This document shows, one piece after another, positions 10,662 through 18,838 of a stretch of DNA of 64,000 bases (the stretch's first letter is position 1; each line of letters starts with the position of its first letter). Source of the DNA: Vibrio fluvialis (GTDB taxonomy: Bacteria; Pseudomonadota; Gammaproteobacteria; Enterobacterales; Vibrionaceae); NCBI RefSeq assembly GCF_900460245.1, contig NZ_UHIP01000002.1:558001-622000 (forward strand), written 5' to 3'. The position numbers and the translations under genes are program-made. The notes beneath the pieces were generated by a model. That model had not been told where the DNA came from and ran no database searches. It saw only the letters and a program-made list of their open reading frames with translations.

Positions 10662-11576
10662 TTACCCTTTATGTTCTGCCATGTTCATATGACCATGCTC
10701 TTCAGCTTCACCACCCATGCTGTGAGAACCCATAAACTGCATAACCACAGTCGAGAACAAGTCATGAGGGACGTGAGAGAAGTAAGTCACAGGAACGTCT
10801 TCACTTGGTTTCGCAAGCGCTTGGTAATCGCTGAAATCGTGCAGCATTTTTGGCTGTGATTTCACTTCGTTAACCCAGCTGTCGAAGCTCTGTTGATCTG
10901 GCAGTGCATTTGCCACGAACTTCATGTGCGAGAAACCTTCGCCGCTGTAGCTGGCAGACATGCCTTTGAACTCACCTTCGTGGTTCGCAATCAGGTGCAG
11001 ACGAGTCACCATGCCAGGCATCGCGTAGATCTGGCTGCCCAGTTGCGGAATAAAGAAGGAGTTCATGATGTTGTCAGAAGTGATTTTGAACTTCACAGGA
11101 ACATCTTTCGGGAATGCGACGTAGTTGACGGTAGCAATCTGCTGCTCTGGATAGATGAATAGCCATTTCCAGTCCAGTGAAACAACTTCAATCGTCATCG
11201 GTTTGACGTCACTTTGAAGTGGGACGGATGGCTCCAGCTCATGCGTAGAACGCCAGGTAATCACACCCAAAATCGCGATGATGATGATTGGAATCGTCCA
11301 AACCACCACTTCGATTTTGGTCGAGTGAGACCATTCTGGTGTGTATTCTACGTCAGTGTTGCTCGCACGGTATTTGTAGGAGAAGTAAATTGTCATCAGA
11401 ATCACGGGGATGACGACAATCAACATCAGAACAAGAGCGGTGATGATCAACTCTTTTTCACGTACCCCTACCATGCCCTTGGGATCAAGCAAAGCAGATT
11501 GACATCCTGAGAGGAGCAAAATTGCAAAAAACAATCCCGCTCTCGACAAGATGTTTTTGTATCTTGAGGCTTCCAT
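10662..11576 (-). CDS. cyoA: Cytochrome bo3 ubiquinol oxidase subunit II
   Basis: The 304-residue protein has a lipoprotein signal (FAILLLSGC, lipidated Cys near residue 25), two transmembrane helices and a periplasmic cupredoxin domain. That domain lacks the CuA ligands, as expected for a quinol oxidase (VNYVAFPKDVPVKFKITSDNIMNSFFIPQLGSQIYAMPG). I chose the ATG at 11576 (MEASRYKNIL). A longer frame to 11702 adds 42 residues without a family match. It is the first gene of the operon; its upstream gap is shared with the divergent DCC-family gene. Confidence 0.94.
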   Translation of the reverse strand: MEASRYKNILSRAGLFFAILLLSGCQSALLDPKGMVGVREKELIITALVLMLIVVIPVILMTIYFSYKYRASNTDVEYTPEWSHSTKIEVVVWTIPIIIIAILGVITWRSTHELEPSVPLQSDVKPMTIEVVSLDWKWLFIYPEQQIATVNYVAFPKDVPVKFKITSDNIMNSFFIPQLGSQIYAMPGMVTRLHLIANHEGEFKGMSASYSGEGFSHMKFVANALPDQQSFDSWVNEVKSQPKMLHDFSDYQALAKPSEDVPVTYFSHVPHDLFSTVVMQFMGSHSMGGEAEEHGHMNMAEHKG

Positions 11577-11940
11577 TGACTTTCTCGACTGTATTTGCAG
11601 ATTTCCACCGACAAAAGTTGGCACTTTTTGGAATCTGCGGTTGATGTTTATGAGTATTTTTATATGTGTTGAGCTTGAACAAATGTTTACTTGAGGTAAC
11701 ATTCGCGTGCACGCAAGTCATGAACATCGACATACGTCCAACAATTCAACTCACGCCAAAACACAAATGTCACAGTCGGAAACATTTTGTTACATCCGGC
11801 GCATTATGCGGACATTAAGTCCGAATCACAGTAGATCAAATTGCAATCTTACCTTTCATAAATGGAATCATTAGTAAATTTAAACCTTTACTAATGTGGG
11901 GTTACACACTTCAAACACCTGTTATATCTGAAAAGTTTCT

Positions 11941-11954
11941 TTGATTTGGATCAA
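11941..11954. promoter_or_regulatory. Perfect FNR box between cyoA and the divergent DCC-family gene
   Basis: TTGAT-TTGG-ATCAA matches the FNR consensus TTGATnnnnATCAA at every defined base. It is the only site of this quality I saw in the 423-nt divergent gap (11577-11999). It lies 46 nt before the plus-strand gene and 365 nt before cyoA. A CATACT -10-like hexamer starts 8 nt downstream, so FNR bound here could block the plus-strand promoter or act on cyo at a distance. The rest of the gap is AT-rich with no other clear element. Confidence 0.65.
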
Positions 11955-11999
11955 GAAATGTCATACTTTTGTGCTAAGAAGAAAAGTTAATAAGCTCGA

Positions 12000-12392
12000 A
12001 TGATGTCACAAATTACGATTTTTTTTGATGGGCGCTGTCCGCTCTGCTTTCGCGAAATGTGCGCATTAAAGCAGCATTATGTTCATAATTCCATCACCCT
12101 GATCGACATCCACAGTGAAGCCATGGACGCCTATCCCGAGATCGACGCAGAAGAAGCGCGGCGGATCCTGCTCGCCTACAATTCGCAAGGTGAGCTGATC
12201 CGAGGATTGGATGCGCTACATTTGGCCTGGTCTTTGGTCGGTAGGCCGTGGATCTATGCCATGACACGCTGGCCTGTTATCCGCCCACTCGCCAATTACG
12301 GCTATTTATTGTTCGCTCGTCATCGCTACACATTATCCCGCTGGCTGACAGGTCAGAGCCGTTGCGATAACGATCAATGTCGACGCAAATAA
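12000..12392 (+). CDS. DCC-family (DUF393) thiol-disulfide oxidoreductase-like protein
   Basis: The 130-residue protein has the family signature DGRCPLCFREMCALK near residues 10-24, a CxxC pair in a thioredoxin-like setting, then a hydrophobic central part (LHLAWSLVGRPWIYAMTRWPVI). Members are thought to be membrane-associated redox proteins; substrate unknown. Two consecutive ATGs (12000 and 12003) are possible starts and neither has a strong Shine-Dalgarno. It is divergent from cyo and adjacent to a perfect FNR box, which suggests oxygen-dependent expression. Confidence 0.8.
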   Translation: MMSQITIFFDGRCPLCFREMCALKQHYVHNSITLIDIHSEAMDAYPEIDAEEARRILLAYNSQGELIRGLDALHLAWSLVGRPWIYAMTRWPVIRPLANYGYLLFARHRYTLSRWLTGQSRCDNDQCRRK

Positions 12393-12518
12393 CAAAATCG
12401 AACCAACTCCCCTCCCCCGTAACAAAACTGCGCTACGATTACTGAGTAAAACAACAATAAGCCACCTCAAACCAGAGCGCAGGCAAAAGACAATCACCTT
12501 TACTGGACGGGACACGCT

Positions 12519-14180
12519 ATGAATTTAACCATACGTCATCGACTCTATATTTTGTCGATCGTGCCGCTGCTGATCATCGCCATCAGTATGATGTACTTTA
12601 CTTTTACCGAGACCCAGAGCTTCAGTCACACTCAAATGGCCAACACGCGCGAAGCGATGATGGACATGAAGAAGGCGGAGCTTAAAGCGTATTTACAGAT
12701 CGCCGAATCCGCACTGACGCCGCTGAAAAACCGCCAAGCGACCCGCGAGGATGCGGTCGCGATTTTGCAGGAGATTGCGTTTGGCCAAAATGGCTACCTG
12801 TTTGGCTATGACAGCAAAGGCACCCGAGTCTTACTCGGCAAAGGCCAAACCGGCCTCGGAGACAACTTCATCGATTTACAGGACTCGCAAGGCAACTACC
12901 TGGTGCGGGATCTGATCAAAAACGCCAAAAGCGGTGACTTCACCACTTACTATTTCCCCAAACCCGGTGAGACTCAGCCTCTGCCTAAATTAAGCTACTC
13001 CGTCTATCTGCCACAGTGGGATCTCATCATTGGTACCGGTTTTTATACCGATGATGTCGACGCCGAAATAGCCGAAATGGAAATGCTCGCCAAACAAAGA
13101 CTCACCAGCAGCTTGTGGACGCTCACCGCGATCAGCGTCGTGATTGTGGTATTGGTGGGGATTGTTGCCATGTTCATCAACCGCAGCATCTTGCATCCTC
13201 TGCGTCTCTTTGATGCGTCAATCCGCTCGTTTGCCAGCGGCGATGCCGATCTGACAGCGCGTATGGAACGTTTCAACGTGCCGGAATTTGCTCAACTGAG
13301 TGAGAACTTCAATGCCTTTGTCGCCAGCCTGCAAGACATCATCAAACGAGTGAACTTGGTCGGCCAGCAAGTGGTGGACGAAACTAACTCCATGACCCAG
13401 CGCGCGACCCAGGTCGATGATTTGGCTTCCGGTCAGCGCGAAGAGACCGAACAGGTTGCCACCGCCATGACGGAGATGACCACTACGGCGCACGAAATTT
13501 CCAATAATGCCAGCCAGGCTGCGCAATCGGCCAAAGAGGCGGACGACAATGCCAAAGAAGCCCATTCGATTGTTGATACCGCTGCGCGGTCCGTACAGTC
13601 ACTAGCGGAAGAAGTGGCCGAAGCCAGCAGCGTGATTTCCAAGTTGGAGAGCGATGTGAAGAACATTTCCACCTCCCTTGCCGTGATTCAGGATATTGCT
13701 GAACAAACCAACCTGCTGGCACTCAATGCTGCCATTGAAGCGGCGCGCGCAGGCGATCAAGGGCGCGGCTTTGCAGTAGTTGCCGATGAAGTGCGTAAAC
13801 TGGCCAGCCGCACACAAGACAGTACTGGTGAAATTCACGCCATGATTGAGCAGTTGAAAGCGGCTTCCGATGCTGCGGTACGCGCGATGGATTCCAGCCA
13901 GAATCGCAGTGTCTCTACCGTGCAGGAGGCCAATGCCGCCGCCAAGGCGCTGGAGCAAATTCAGCAGTCGATTGGCACGATTATGGATATGAACTCACTG
14001 ATTGCGACCGCCACGGAAGAGCAAAGTCTGGTTGGGCAGGAAATTTCACAACGTATTGTGGTGATCTCCGATCAAAGCAGCCAGTCTGCCGATCTGGCTA
14101 ATGAAAACCGTCAAGGCAGCCAGGCACTCAATGGTCGTGCGCATGAACTGTATGACTTGGTGGCACGGTTTAAAGTTTAA
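12519..14180 (+). CDS. Methyl-accepting chemotaxis protein, sCache_2 sensor
   Basis: The 553-residue protein has TM1 about residues 8-28, a periplasmic single-Cache domain (about 35-180; features [16 protein letters not shown] and [15 protein letters not shown]), TM2 about 193-215, a HAMP domain, and a cytoplasmic signalling hairpin with the conserved tip [32 protein letters not shown] (spanning more than 20 residues; tip near residue 400). sCache_2 receptors often bind small carboxylates, but no ligand can be named here. It is monocistronic with its own terminator and far from the F7 chemosensory cluster, so it probably serves the flagellar chemotaxis system. Confidence 0.93.
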   Translation: MNLTIRHRLYILSIVPLLIIAISMMYFTFTETQSFSHTQMANTREAMMDMKKAELKAYLQIAESALTPLKNRQATREDAVAILQEIAFGQNGYLFGYDSKGTRVLLGKGQTGLGDNFIDLQDSQGNYLVRDLIKNAKSGDFTTYYFPKPGETQPLPKLSYSVYLPQWDLIIGTGFYTDDVDAEIAEMEMLAKQRLTSSLWTLTAISVVIVVLVGIVAMFINRSILHPLRLFDASIRSFASGDADLTARMERFNVPEFAQLSENFNAFVASLQDIIKRVNLVGQQVVDETNSMTQRATQVDDLASGQREETEQVATAMTEMTTTAHEISNNASQAAQSAKEADDNAKEAHSIVDTAARSVQSLAEEVAEASSVISKLESDVKNISTSLAVIQDIAEQTNLLALNAAIEAARAGDQGRGFAVVADEVRKLASRTQDSTGEIHAMIEQLKAASDAAVRAMDSSQNRSVSTVQEANAAAKALEQIQQSIGTIMDMNSLIATATEEQSLVGQEISQRIVVISDQSSQSADLANENRQGSQALNGRAHELYDLVARFKV

Positions 14181-14185
14181 CCAGT

Positions 14186-14198
14186 TTTACACTGTAAA
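14186..14198. other. parS2 centromere site (1 of 5)
   Basis: TTTACA-C-TGTAAA is a perfect 13-bp palindrome matching the chromosome II partition consensus NTTTACANTGTAAAN published for Vibrio. It lies between the mcp stop and its terminator, about 7.9 kb from parA2. ParB2 is the expected ligand. Confidence 0.85.
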
Positions 14199-14205
14199 CC
14201 GCCAT

Positions 14206-14236
14206 AAAAAAGCCCCCGACTTCGGGGGCTTTTTGG
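14206..14236. terminator. Bidirectional terminator between mcp and the convergent dehydrogenase gene
   Basis: AAAAAAGCCCCCGA / TTCGGGGGCTTTTT forms a strong GC stem with A- and T-runs on either side, so it can stop transcription from both directions. Confidence 0.9.
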
Positions 14237-14250
14237 CTATATAGGGCTGT

Positions 14251-15126
14251 CTATTGTTTGGCTTCCTGCTTGACCGCTTTAATCAATACCGAGGTGTCCA
14301 TACGACCATCCCCGTTTGCAGACAGGCTGCGATATGCTGCAATGGTTTTCTCGGTCATAGGCAAATGCACGCCTTGACGCTGAGCTTCATCCAGGCAGAA
14401 GCCCAGATCTTTGATCATCCAGTCAATGGCGAAACCAAAATCAAACTTGTTCTCTGCCATGGTCACTGCACGATTTTCCATCTGCCATGAACCCGCAGCA
14501 CCATTTTTCAGGCAAGCAACCAGCGTTGGAATATCCAGCCCTGCGTTTTCCGCCAGAATCAGACCTTCGGACAAACCGTTAAGTACGCCAGCGATACAGA
14601 TCTGGTTAACCATCTTAGCGCGCTGTCCCTGACCGACGCCGCCCATCAAAACCGAAGAACGGCCATACGCCTTAAATACTGGCTGCAGTTCATCAAACAA
14701 CTCCGCCTCGCCACCACACATGATGGTCAGCAAGCCGTTTTCCGCGCCAGCTTGACCGCCGGATACGGGTGCATCCATAAAGCGAACACCGACTTTCTGC
14801 GCCGCCGCGCCCAGCTCTTCTGCCAGCTGTGCTGAAGTCGTCGTGTGATCGACCAAAATAGAGCCCGGCTTCATGAAGGCCAATGCGCCTTGCTCGCTGG
14901 TGGTCATGCTACGCACATCGTCATCATTACCTACGCAGGTCAGCACCACATCGGCATCGCTCACACACTCCTCCACCGTAGCGGCCGCATGACCACCGTG
15001 TTGTTCAGCCCAAGCGATTGCTTTCGCCTGAGTGCGGTTGAACACCGTCACCTCAAATCCCGCTTTCACCAGATGGCCGGCCATCGGGTAACCCATAACA
15101 CCTAAACCAATAAAACTGACTTTCAT
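14251..15126 (-). CDS. 3-hydroxyisobutyrate dehydrogenase family NAD(P)-dependent oxidoreductase
   Basis: The 291-residue beta-hydroxyacid dehydrogenase has the N-terminal dinucleotide motif GLGVMGYPMAGHL, the substrate-binding segment DAPVSGGQAGAENGLLTIM, and the catalytic-lysine region KMVNQICIAG. Family enzymes reduce or oxidise 3-hydroxyisobutyrate, tartronate semialdehyde or related acids; the exact substrate cannot be read. It is translated 1 nt after the LysR-type gene with a strong AAGGAG site, so the two form an operon. The absence of valine-catabolic neighbours makes the name mmsB unsafe. Confidence 0.85.
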   Translation of the reverse strand: MKVSFIGLGVMGYPMAGHLVKAGFEVTVFNRTQAKAIAWAEQHGGHAAATVEECVSDADVVLTCVGNDDDVRSMTTSEQGALAFMKPGSILVDHTTTSAQLAEELGAAAQKVGVRFMDAPVSGGQAGAENGLLTIMCGGEAELFDELQPVFKAYGRSSVLMGGVGQGQRAKMVNQICIAGVLNGLSEGLILAENAGLDIPTLVACLKNGAAGSWQMENRAVTMAENKFDFGFAIDWMIKDLGFCLDEAQRQGVHLPMTEKTIAAYRSLSANGDGRMDTSVLIKAVKQEAKQ

Positions 15127-15127
15127 T

Positions 15128-16039
15128 TTAATCTCCTTTTACGACAGGCGCGCCTTTGTCGAGCTTGCTCACTGCATCGAGCAGTGCCTCAACCAGTAAG
15201 GTCAGCGCTCTGGGCTGATACTTTCTATCCCGATACACCAAATAGGCCTGTTTGGCGCTGCGATGATACTTCGGTAGTAACTGTACGATATTCATGCTTT
15301 TAGAAACATGCCGATATGGCAGTGACGCCACTCCCAAGCCGCGCTCGACGGCACTGGCAATTGCATTGATGTCGTTGACGATCAATTTGGGTCTAATATG
15401 AATCAGGCGCTCAAACTCTTCACCACAATAAAGCGGGATCTCTTGCGCGCGATCGACCGAGATCCAATCCAGTGCTTCGAGTTGATCCAGACTGGTGATC
15501 GGTCCACATTGCGCCAGATATTCCGGGCTAACAAAAAAACCGTGATTCGCTTTAAACAGAGGACGCGCAATCATGCCTTCCATGTTGTCGATGTCAAAGG
15601 TAATCAACAGGTCGCGATTGGTTTCTGGTGTCACAGACTCCTGGCTTAGCGCCAGCTCGACGTGCACTTTCGGATGCTGACGAATGAACTCTTCCACCAC
15701 TTTCCCGACAAAAGCACGATAGAAGTTGTGAGGAATGGCCAGCTTAACACTGCCGGTCACTTCCTGGTTTTCTGACAACATTTGGTTAAACGTGCTTTCC
15801 AGATTTTCCATTCCGCTGCGAATAGCCAAAAATGCTTGCAAACCACTTTGCGTAGCGACCAGTTCCCTGCCCTGCTTTTCCAGTAAACGAAGATTCAGAC
15901 GTGATTCCAATGCGGACAGGCGGCGAGACATGGTTGAGATTGGTAACTTAAGCTTTTTCGATGCCGATACCAGTGAACCTTCCTCCACCACACAGAAGAA
16001 CAAATAGAGATCATCAATGTTTCCGAAAATGGAATTCAT
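15128..16039 (-). CDS. LysR-family transcriptional regulator
   Basis: The 303-residue protein has an N-terminal winged helix (SLVSASKKLKLPISTMSRRLSALESRLNLRLLEK, about residues 17-50) and a C-terminal periplasmic-binding-like effector domain. It is upstream of, and cotranscribed with, the dehydrogenase gene, an arrangement unlike the usual divergent LysR pair; it may regulate its own operon. Effector unknown. Confidence 0.9.
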   Translation of the reverse strand: MNSIFGNIDDLYLFFCVVEEGSLVSASKKLKLPISTMSRRLSALESRLNLRLLEKQGRELVATQSGLQAFLAIRSGMENLESTFNQMLSENQEVTGSVKLAIPHNFYRAFVGKVVEEFIRQHPKVHVELALSQESVTPETNRDLLITFDIDNMEGMIARPLFKANHGFFVSPEYLAQCGPITSLDQLEALDWISVDRAQEIPLYCGEEFERLIHIRPKLIVNDINAIASAVERGLGVASLPYRHVSKSMNIVQLLPKYHRSAKQAYLVYRDRKYQPRALTLLVEALLDAVSKLDKGAPVVKGD

Positions 16040-16120
16040 ACTTCTTTTCTTGGGGATTTTTCTCAGTTATGGATAGTTATATCTTAGTTGCCATGCAGAG
16101 GAAACAAGAGAAAAAAATCC

Positions 16121-16381
16121 ATGATAAGTCGTAAACAATTCTGGCTAACCGCGCTGATGTCATCGTTTGTGATGGCGCTAATCATGTCTGGCGTGTTATC
16201 TGGCTATAAGCTCGGCTTTAACGCACAGTGGCCGCCGATATGGTTGAACGGATTTACTATCGCCTGGCCGCTGGCGCTGCTGCTTAACCTTACCGTTCTG
16301 CCACAAATCCGCAATTTAGCGGCATGGCTTTCGAGACCCCATTCAGGCATCAAATCTCAGGCAGAAAAAAACCGAGCTTAA
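16121..16381 (+). CDS. DUF2798 family small membrane protein
   Basis: The 86-residue protein has two transmembrane helices (about 7-28 and 38-60) and the DUF2798-type pattern ISRKQFWLTALMSSFVMALIMSG ... GFTIAWPLALLLN (the first segment is longer than 20 residues; key residues are the FWL start and the MSG end). No function is known for the family. The ATG at 16121 matches the usual N terminus better than the one at 16092. It is divergent from the LysR gene. Its stop codon sits in the loop of a terminator hairpin. Confidence 0.75.
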   Translation: MISRKQFWLTALMSSFVMALIMSGVLSGYKLGFNAQWPPIWLNGFTIAWPLALLLNLTVLPQIRNLAAWLSRPHSGIKSQAEKNRA

Positions 16382-16396
16382 AGCTCGGTTTTCTTT
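16366..16396. terminator. Terminator overlapping a stop codon
   Basis: AACCGAGCTT-AA-AGCTCGGTT with A-run before and TTCTTTTT after; the TAA of the DUF2798 gene lies at the loop. It also serves the convergent YebC-like gene. Confidence 0.85.
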
Positions 16397-16404
16397 TTGC
16401 GTTC

Positions 16405-17124
16405 TTATTCGATTTCAGCGTTGTGATATACCTGCTGAACATCGTCGCAGTCATCAAGAAGGTCTAGGAACTTCTGGAATTTCTCTGCGTCTTCACCCGA
16501 TACTGGCGTTGGTGTTTGAGGAACGAAAGTGATTTCTTCCACATCAATGGTCAGATCAGGGAATGCAGCGTTTAGCGCTGTTTTCGTTTTGAAGAACTCA
16601 GTGTGAGGAGCGAATACTGTGATCACACCATCTTCGAGTTCAACGTCAGTCACGTCGACATCTTCCATCATTAGCGTTTCAAGAATCACTTCATCGTCTT
16701 CGCCTTTGAATTGGAATACCGCTTGGTGATCGAACATGTGAGAAACAGAACCTTCCACACCAATTTTCGCACCTACTTTTACAAAGCATTGGCGAACGTC
16801 TTGGAACGTACGGTTGCCGTTGTCAGTTAGACAGTCAACGATAACGTTTGTACCACCCGGGCCAAAACCTTCGTAACGCGCTGGTTGGTAATCTTCACCG
16901 CCGCCACCGTTCGCTTTATCGATCGCTTTTTCGATAACGTGCGCCGGAACCTGATCGCGTTTCGCTTTAGTGATCAGGTGACGCAGAGACAGGTTCATGT
17001 CTGGGTCGCTACCACCGTTTTTCGCACACACGTAAATTTCTTTACCGTATTTGGAATAAACTTTAATTTTTGCGCCTGCAGTTTTCGCCATAGAGGCTTT
17101 GCGCACTTCAAAACTTCTTCCCAT
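16405..17124 (-). CDS. YebC/PmpR-family protein, YeeN type
   Basis: The 239-residue protein starts [19 protein letters not shown] and carries the family signature [22 protein letters not shown] and [18 protein letters not shown]. YebC proteins act as transcriptional regulators and, for the TACO1 group, as translation factors relieving ribosome stalling. The [10 protein letters not shown] terminus marks the second (YeeN-like) paralogue rather than the ruvABC-linked yebC. It is monocistronic between terminators. Confidence 0.85.
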   Translation of the reverse strand: MGRSFEVRKASMAKTAGAKIKVYSKYGKEIYVCAKNGGSDPDMNLSLRHLITKAKRDQVPAHVIEKAIDKANGGGGEDYQPARYEGFGPGGTNVIVDCLTDNGNRTFQDVRQCFVKVGAKIGVEGSVSHMFDHQAVFQFKGEDDEVILETLMMEDVDVTDVELEDGVITVFAPHTEFFKTKTALNAAFPDLTIDVEEITFVPQTPTPVSGEDAEKFQKFLDLLDDCDDVQQVYHNAEIE

Positions 17125-17200
17125 CGGGATGTTCTCTCTAGTTCAAATTTTATGCGACGGATTTTAGCAGATAGCCTTAGCTTCTGCTGAGAGCCAAGCG

Positions 17201-17410
17201 TTATGCCACGCCCATCACTCGTTTGTACTTGTCTACCGACTGTTGAAACCACTCTTTTTCTTGTGCAGAAACAAGCTTGGCTAGCTGCTTAGTGATCTCT
17301 TCCGATCCACTTTTTGCCTGCTTCATCTTCCAAACTAAAAAAGAAGCCTGTTTGTCGAGTTCTATTTTGTTTTTCTCTGCAGCATCCAGCAATGCGAGGT
17401 TGAAAGACAT
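17201..17410 (-). CDS. DUF3283 family small protein
   Basis: The 69-residue helical protein MSFNLALLDAAEKNKIELDK... resembles the short Vibrionaceae DUF3283 family, of unknown function. It is rich in Lys and Gln with no membrane segment. The ATG at 17410 is preferred; the longer frame to 17479 reads through promoter-like sequence. Confidence 0.65.
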   Translation of the reverse strand: MSFNLALLDAAEKNKIELDKQASFLVWKMKQAKSGSEEITKQLAKLVSAQEKEWFQQSVDKYKRVMGVA

Positions 17411-17523
17411 TAGTAAGCCCACAGTCGATAAAAACGTGGGGCGAAATATAGCATAGGAATAGGAAAAATTAAGAGTCAAAATGTCGGTTTAATCAGCATT
17501 CATCAATAAAAGCGTTAAAAACA

Positions 17524-17549
17524 TAAAGGGTGGCTTTCGCCACCCTTCT
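17524..17549 (-). terminator. Hairpin downstream of the 65-residue gene
   Basis: AAGGGTGGC-TTT-CGCCACCCTT (9-10 bp stem). On the minus strand it is followed by TATGTTTTT, giving a moderate intrinsic terminator 22 nt past the stop at 17572. Confidence 0.65.
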
Positions 17550-17571
17550 CAATTCGCCTAATAGGCACTTC

Positions 17572-17769
17572 TCAGTGAAGCAGACCTAATTCCTTTGCTT
17601 CCTCAATGGTCAACCCGCTTTCTCGGATCTCTCGCAGTGTTTCAATGCGACGACGAGCTTCCGCAGATTTTAGATTTTTCATTGGGCGTGGTGTTTCAAC
17701 TTCTTCCGTGAAGTCCCAACTGCTTGCGATATTAGTCATTTCATCATGGTCAATTGAATTAATGGACAT
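17572..17769 (-). CDS. Small acidic hypothetical protein
   Basis: The 65-residue protein MSINSIDHDEMTNIASSWDF... ends in a charged helix (EARRRIETLREIRESGLTIE). The start is supported by GGAGG six bases upstream and the gene by its own terminator. I do not recognise the family; no signal peptide or membrane segment is seen. Confidence 0.6.
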   Translation of the reverse strand: MSINSIDHDEMTNIASSWDFTEEVETPRPMKNLKSAEARRRIETLREIRESGLTIEEAKELGLLH

Positions 17770-18126
17770 TGTAACCTCCGAACAAACCATGCCAGGGACA
17801 TGTAATCTGTAGCAAAGCGCCAAAACCTTGTTAAGCAGATTTGAGCCAGAATGTGATTTCGACGATAGTTCAGAAATCTAATCAATAAATAGCTCAATTA
17901 TCTTTTGCTCTACCTACAGTGTAGAAGTACATTTAAAAAATTCTCGCAAAAAAATTAAGCCGATCAATCTCTCAATTCTTGTCGCGCTATCCCTTGTGTC
18001 ATCAGGCTTCAATGGCTATTTATCGCACAGCTGCTCTGCAGGTTTGAATCGCTCATATTTTTCGATTCTTGCTCATTGCCAACCTCTTAACCACACTGTT
18101 AAAAAGTGGCAGCAGGACAACGTTAA
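17770..18126. other. Intergenic gap with no clear gene
   Basis: This 357-nt AT-rich gap separates divergent genes. It should hold both promoters. I see no RctB 12-mer, parS2 site or stable hairpin in it. Short frames here lack ribosome-binding sites. Confidence 0.5.
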
Positions 18127-18591
18127 ATGGGTGCACAAGAATGGATTGACGCGATCCTATCCATCCAGCGAATTCGGAACAATGATCAAGGTGATGCCTT
18201 AATCTCGTTGCTGCTGGCAACACCAGACGATGTATTCACCGACAGCAGCTTTCACGATCAACCTTTGGCGCTGACTTACTTCCTTGACGCAGGTATTCGT
18301 CTCTACCAGCAAACTCTTCCTGATTCCGCAGAACAGGCCTTTGCCTGGATTAGCTTCGTGCAAGCCAAGTTGCAGCTGTGCGTCTGCACGCCCAATACTT
18401 CCAGGCAGGTTCGCGATTGGTGTCTGATACGGCTCACCCGCCTCACGGTGTTGTTGCTCGAACTCTGTCAGAATCAGCCTGAAACGGGCTGGCATCAACG
18501 ATCGCGAGAGTTGATCGAAGCGCATGTGAGACTAATGCAGCAGTTTGAATGGAAGCATGATCAAGAGCATACCTCACAGAACTGGTGGTGA
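18127..18591 (+). CDS. Hypothetical protein downstream of rctB
   Basis: The 154-residue frame encodes a Leu/Gln-rich, probably all-helical protein (MGAQEWIDAILSIQRIRNN ... LTRLTVLLLELCQNQPETG). Composition looks protein-like. It is convergent with rctB and carries an RctB 12-mer (18182) near its start and another (18557) near its end, so part of its sequence may be constrained as DNA. The ribosome-binding site is weak (AGGAC, distant). Function not recognised. Confidence 0.5.
   Translation: MGAQEWIDAILSIQRIRNNDQGDALISLLLATPDDVFTDSSFHDQPLALTYFLDAGIRLYQQTLPDSAEQAFAWISFVQAKLQLCVCTPNTSRQVRDWCLIRLTRLTVLLLELCQNQPETGWHQRSRELIEAHVRLMQQFEWKHDQEHTSQNWW
18182..18193 (+). promoter_or_regulatory. RctB 12-mer downstream of rctB (a)
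   Basis: ATGATCAAGGTG, preceded by TTCGGAACA, matches the chromosome II 12-mer pattern (ATGATCAAG with a central Dam GATC). The extended 18-mer at 18173-18190 recurs at 53228. Confidence 0.7.
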
Positions 18592-18612
18592 TCCGAAAGC
18601 ATGATCAAGGGC
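18557..18612 (+). promoter_or_regulatory. Pair of RctB 12-mers downstream of rctB (b, c)
   Basis: ATGATCAAGAGC at 18557 and ATGATCAAGGGC at 18601 are 44 bp apart, about four helical turns, in the same orientation. The second is part of the 17-mer CGAAAGCATGATCAAGG (18594-18610) found four times in the window. Confidence 0.75.
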
Positions 18613-18652
18613 CAATGATAAGAATTGATCGTAACAATCTGAATTTCAGGCG

Positions 18653-18684
18653 AAAAAAAAGCGAGCTCTCAGGAAGAACTCGCA
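18653..18684 (-). terminator. Probable rctB terminator
   Basis: On the minus strand GCGAG...CTCGC is followed by eight T. The stem is short (5-6 bp) with a large loop. It lies about 155 nt beyond the rctB stop and is the first T-tract hairpin there. Confidence 0.5.
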
Positions 18685-18838
18685 AACTAATTCAGAATGA
18701 ATGTAACAATATGAGCCAATCTATTAATTCATCAGATAGGACAAAAGGTTGTCTATTCGGGTTTAACTTTACGCAAGGCCCGCCCATTCATTGTCAGATG
18801 TATGTCAACGTTGTGTTCTAAAAGTGTTGTTTATCGGC

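Noticed and set aside
18585..18821. 78-codon plus-strand frame downstream of rctB
   Set aside because: It overlaps the RctB 12-mer and the probable rctB terminator, has no convincing ribosome-binding site, and its composition is not protein-like.
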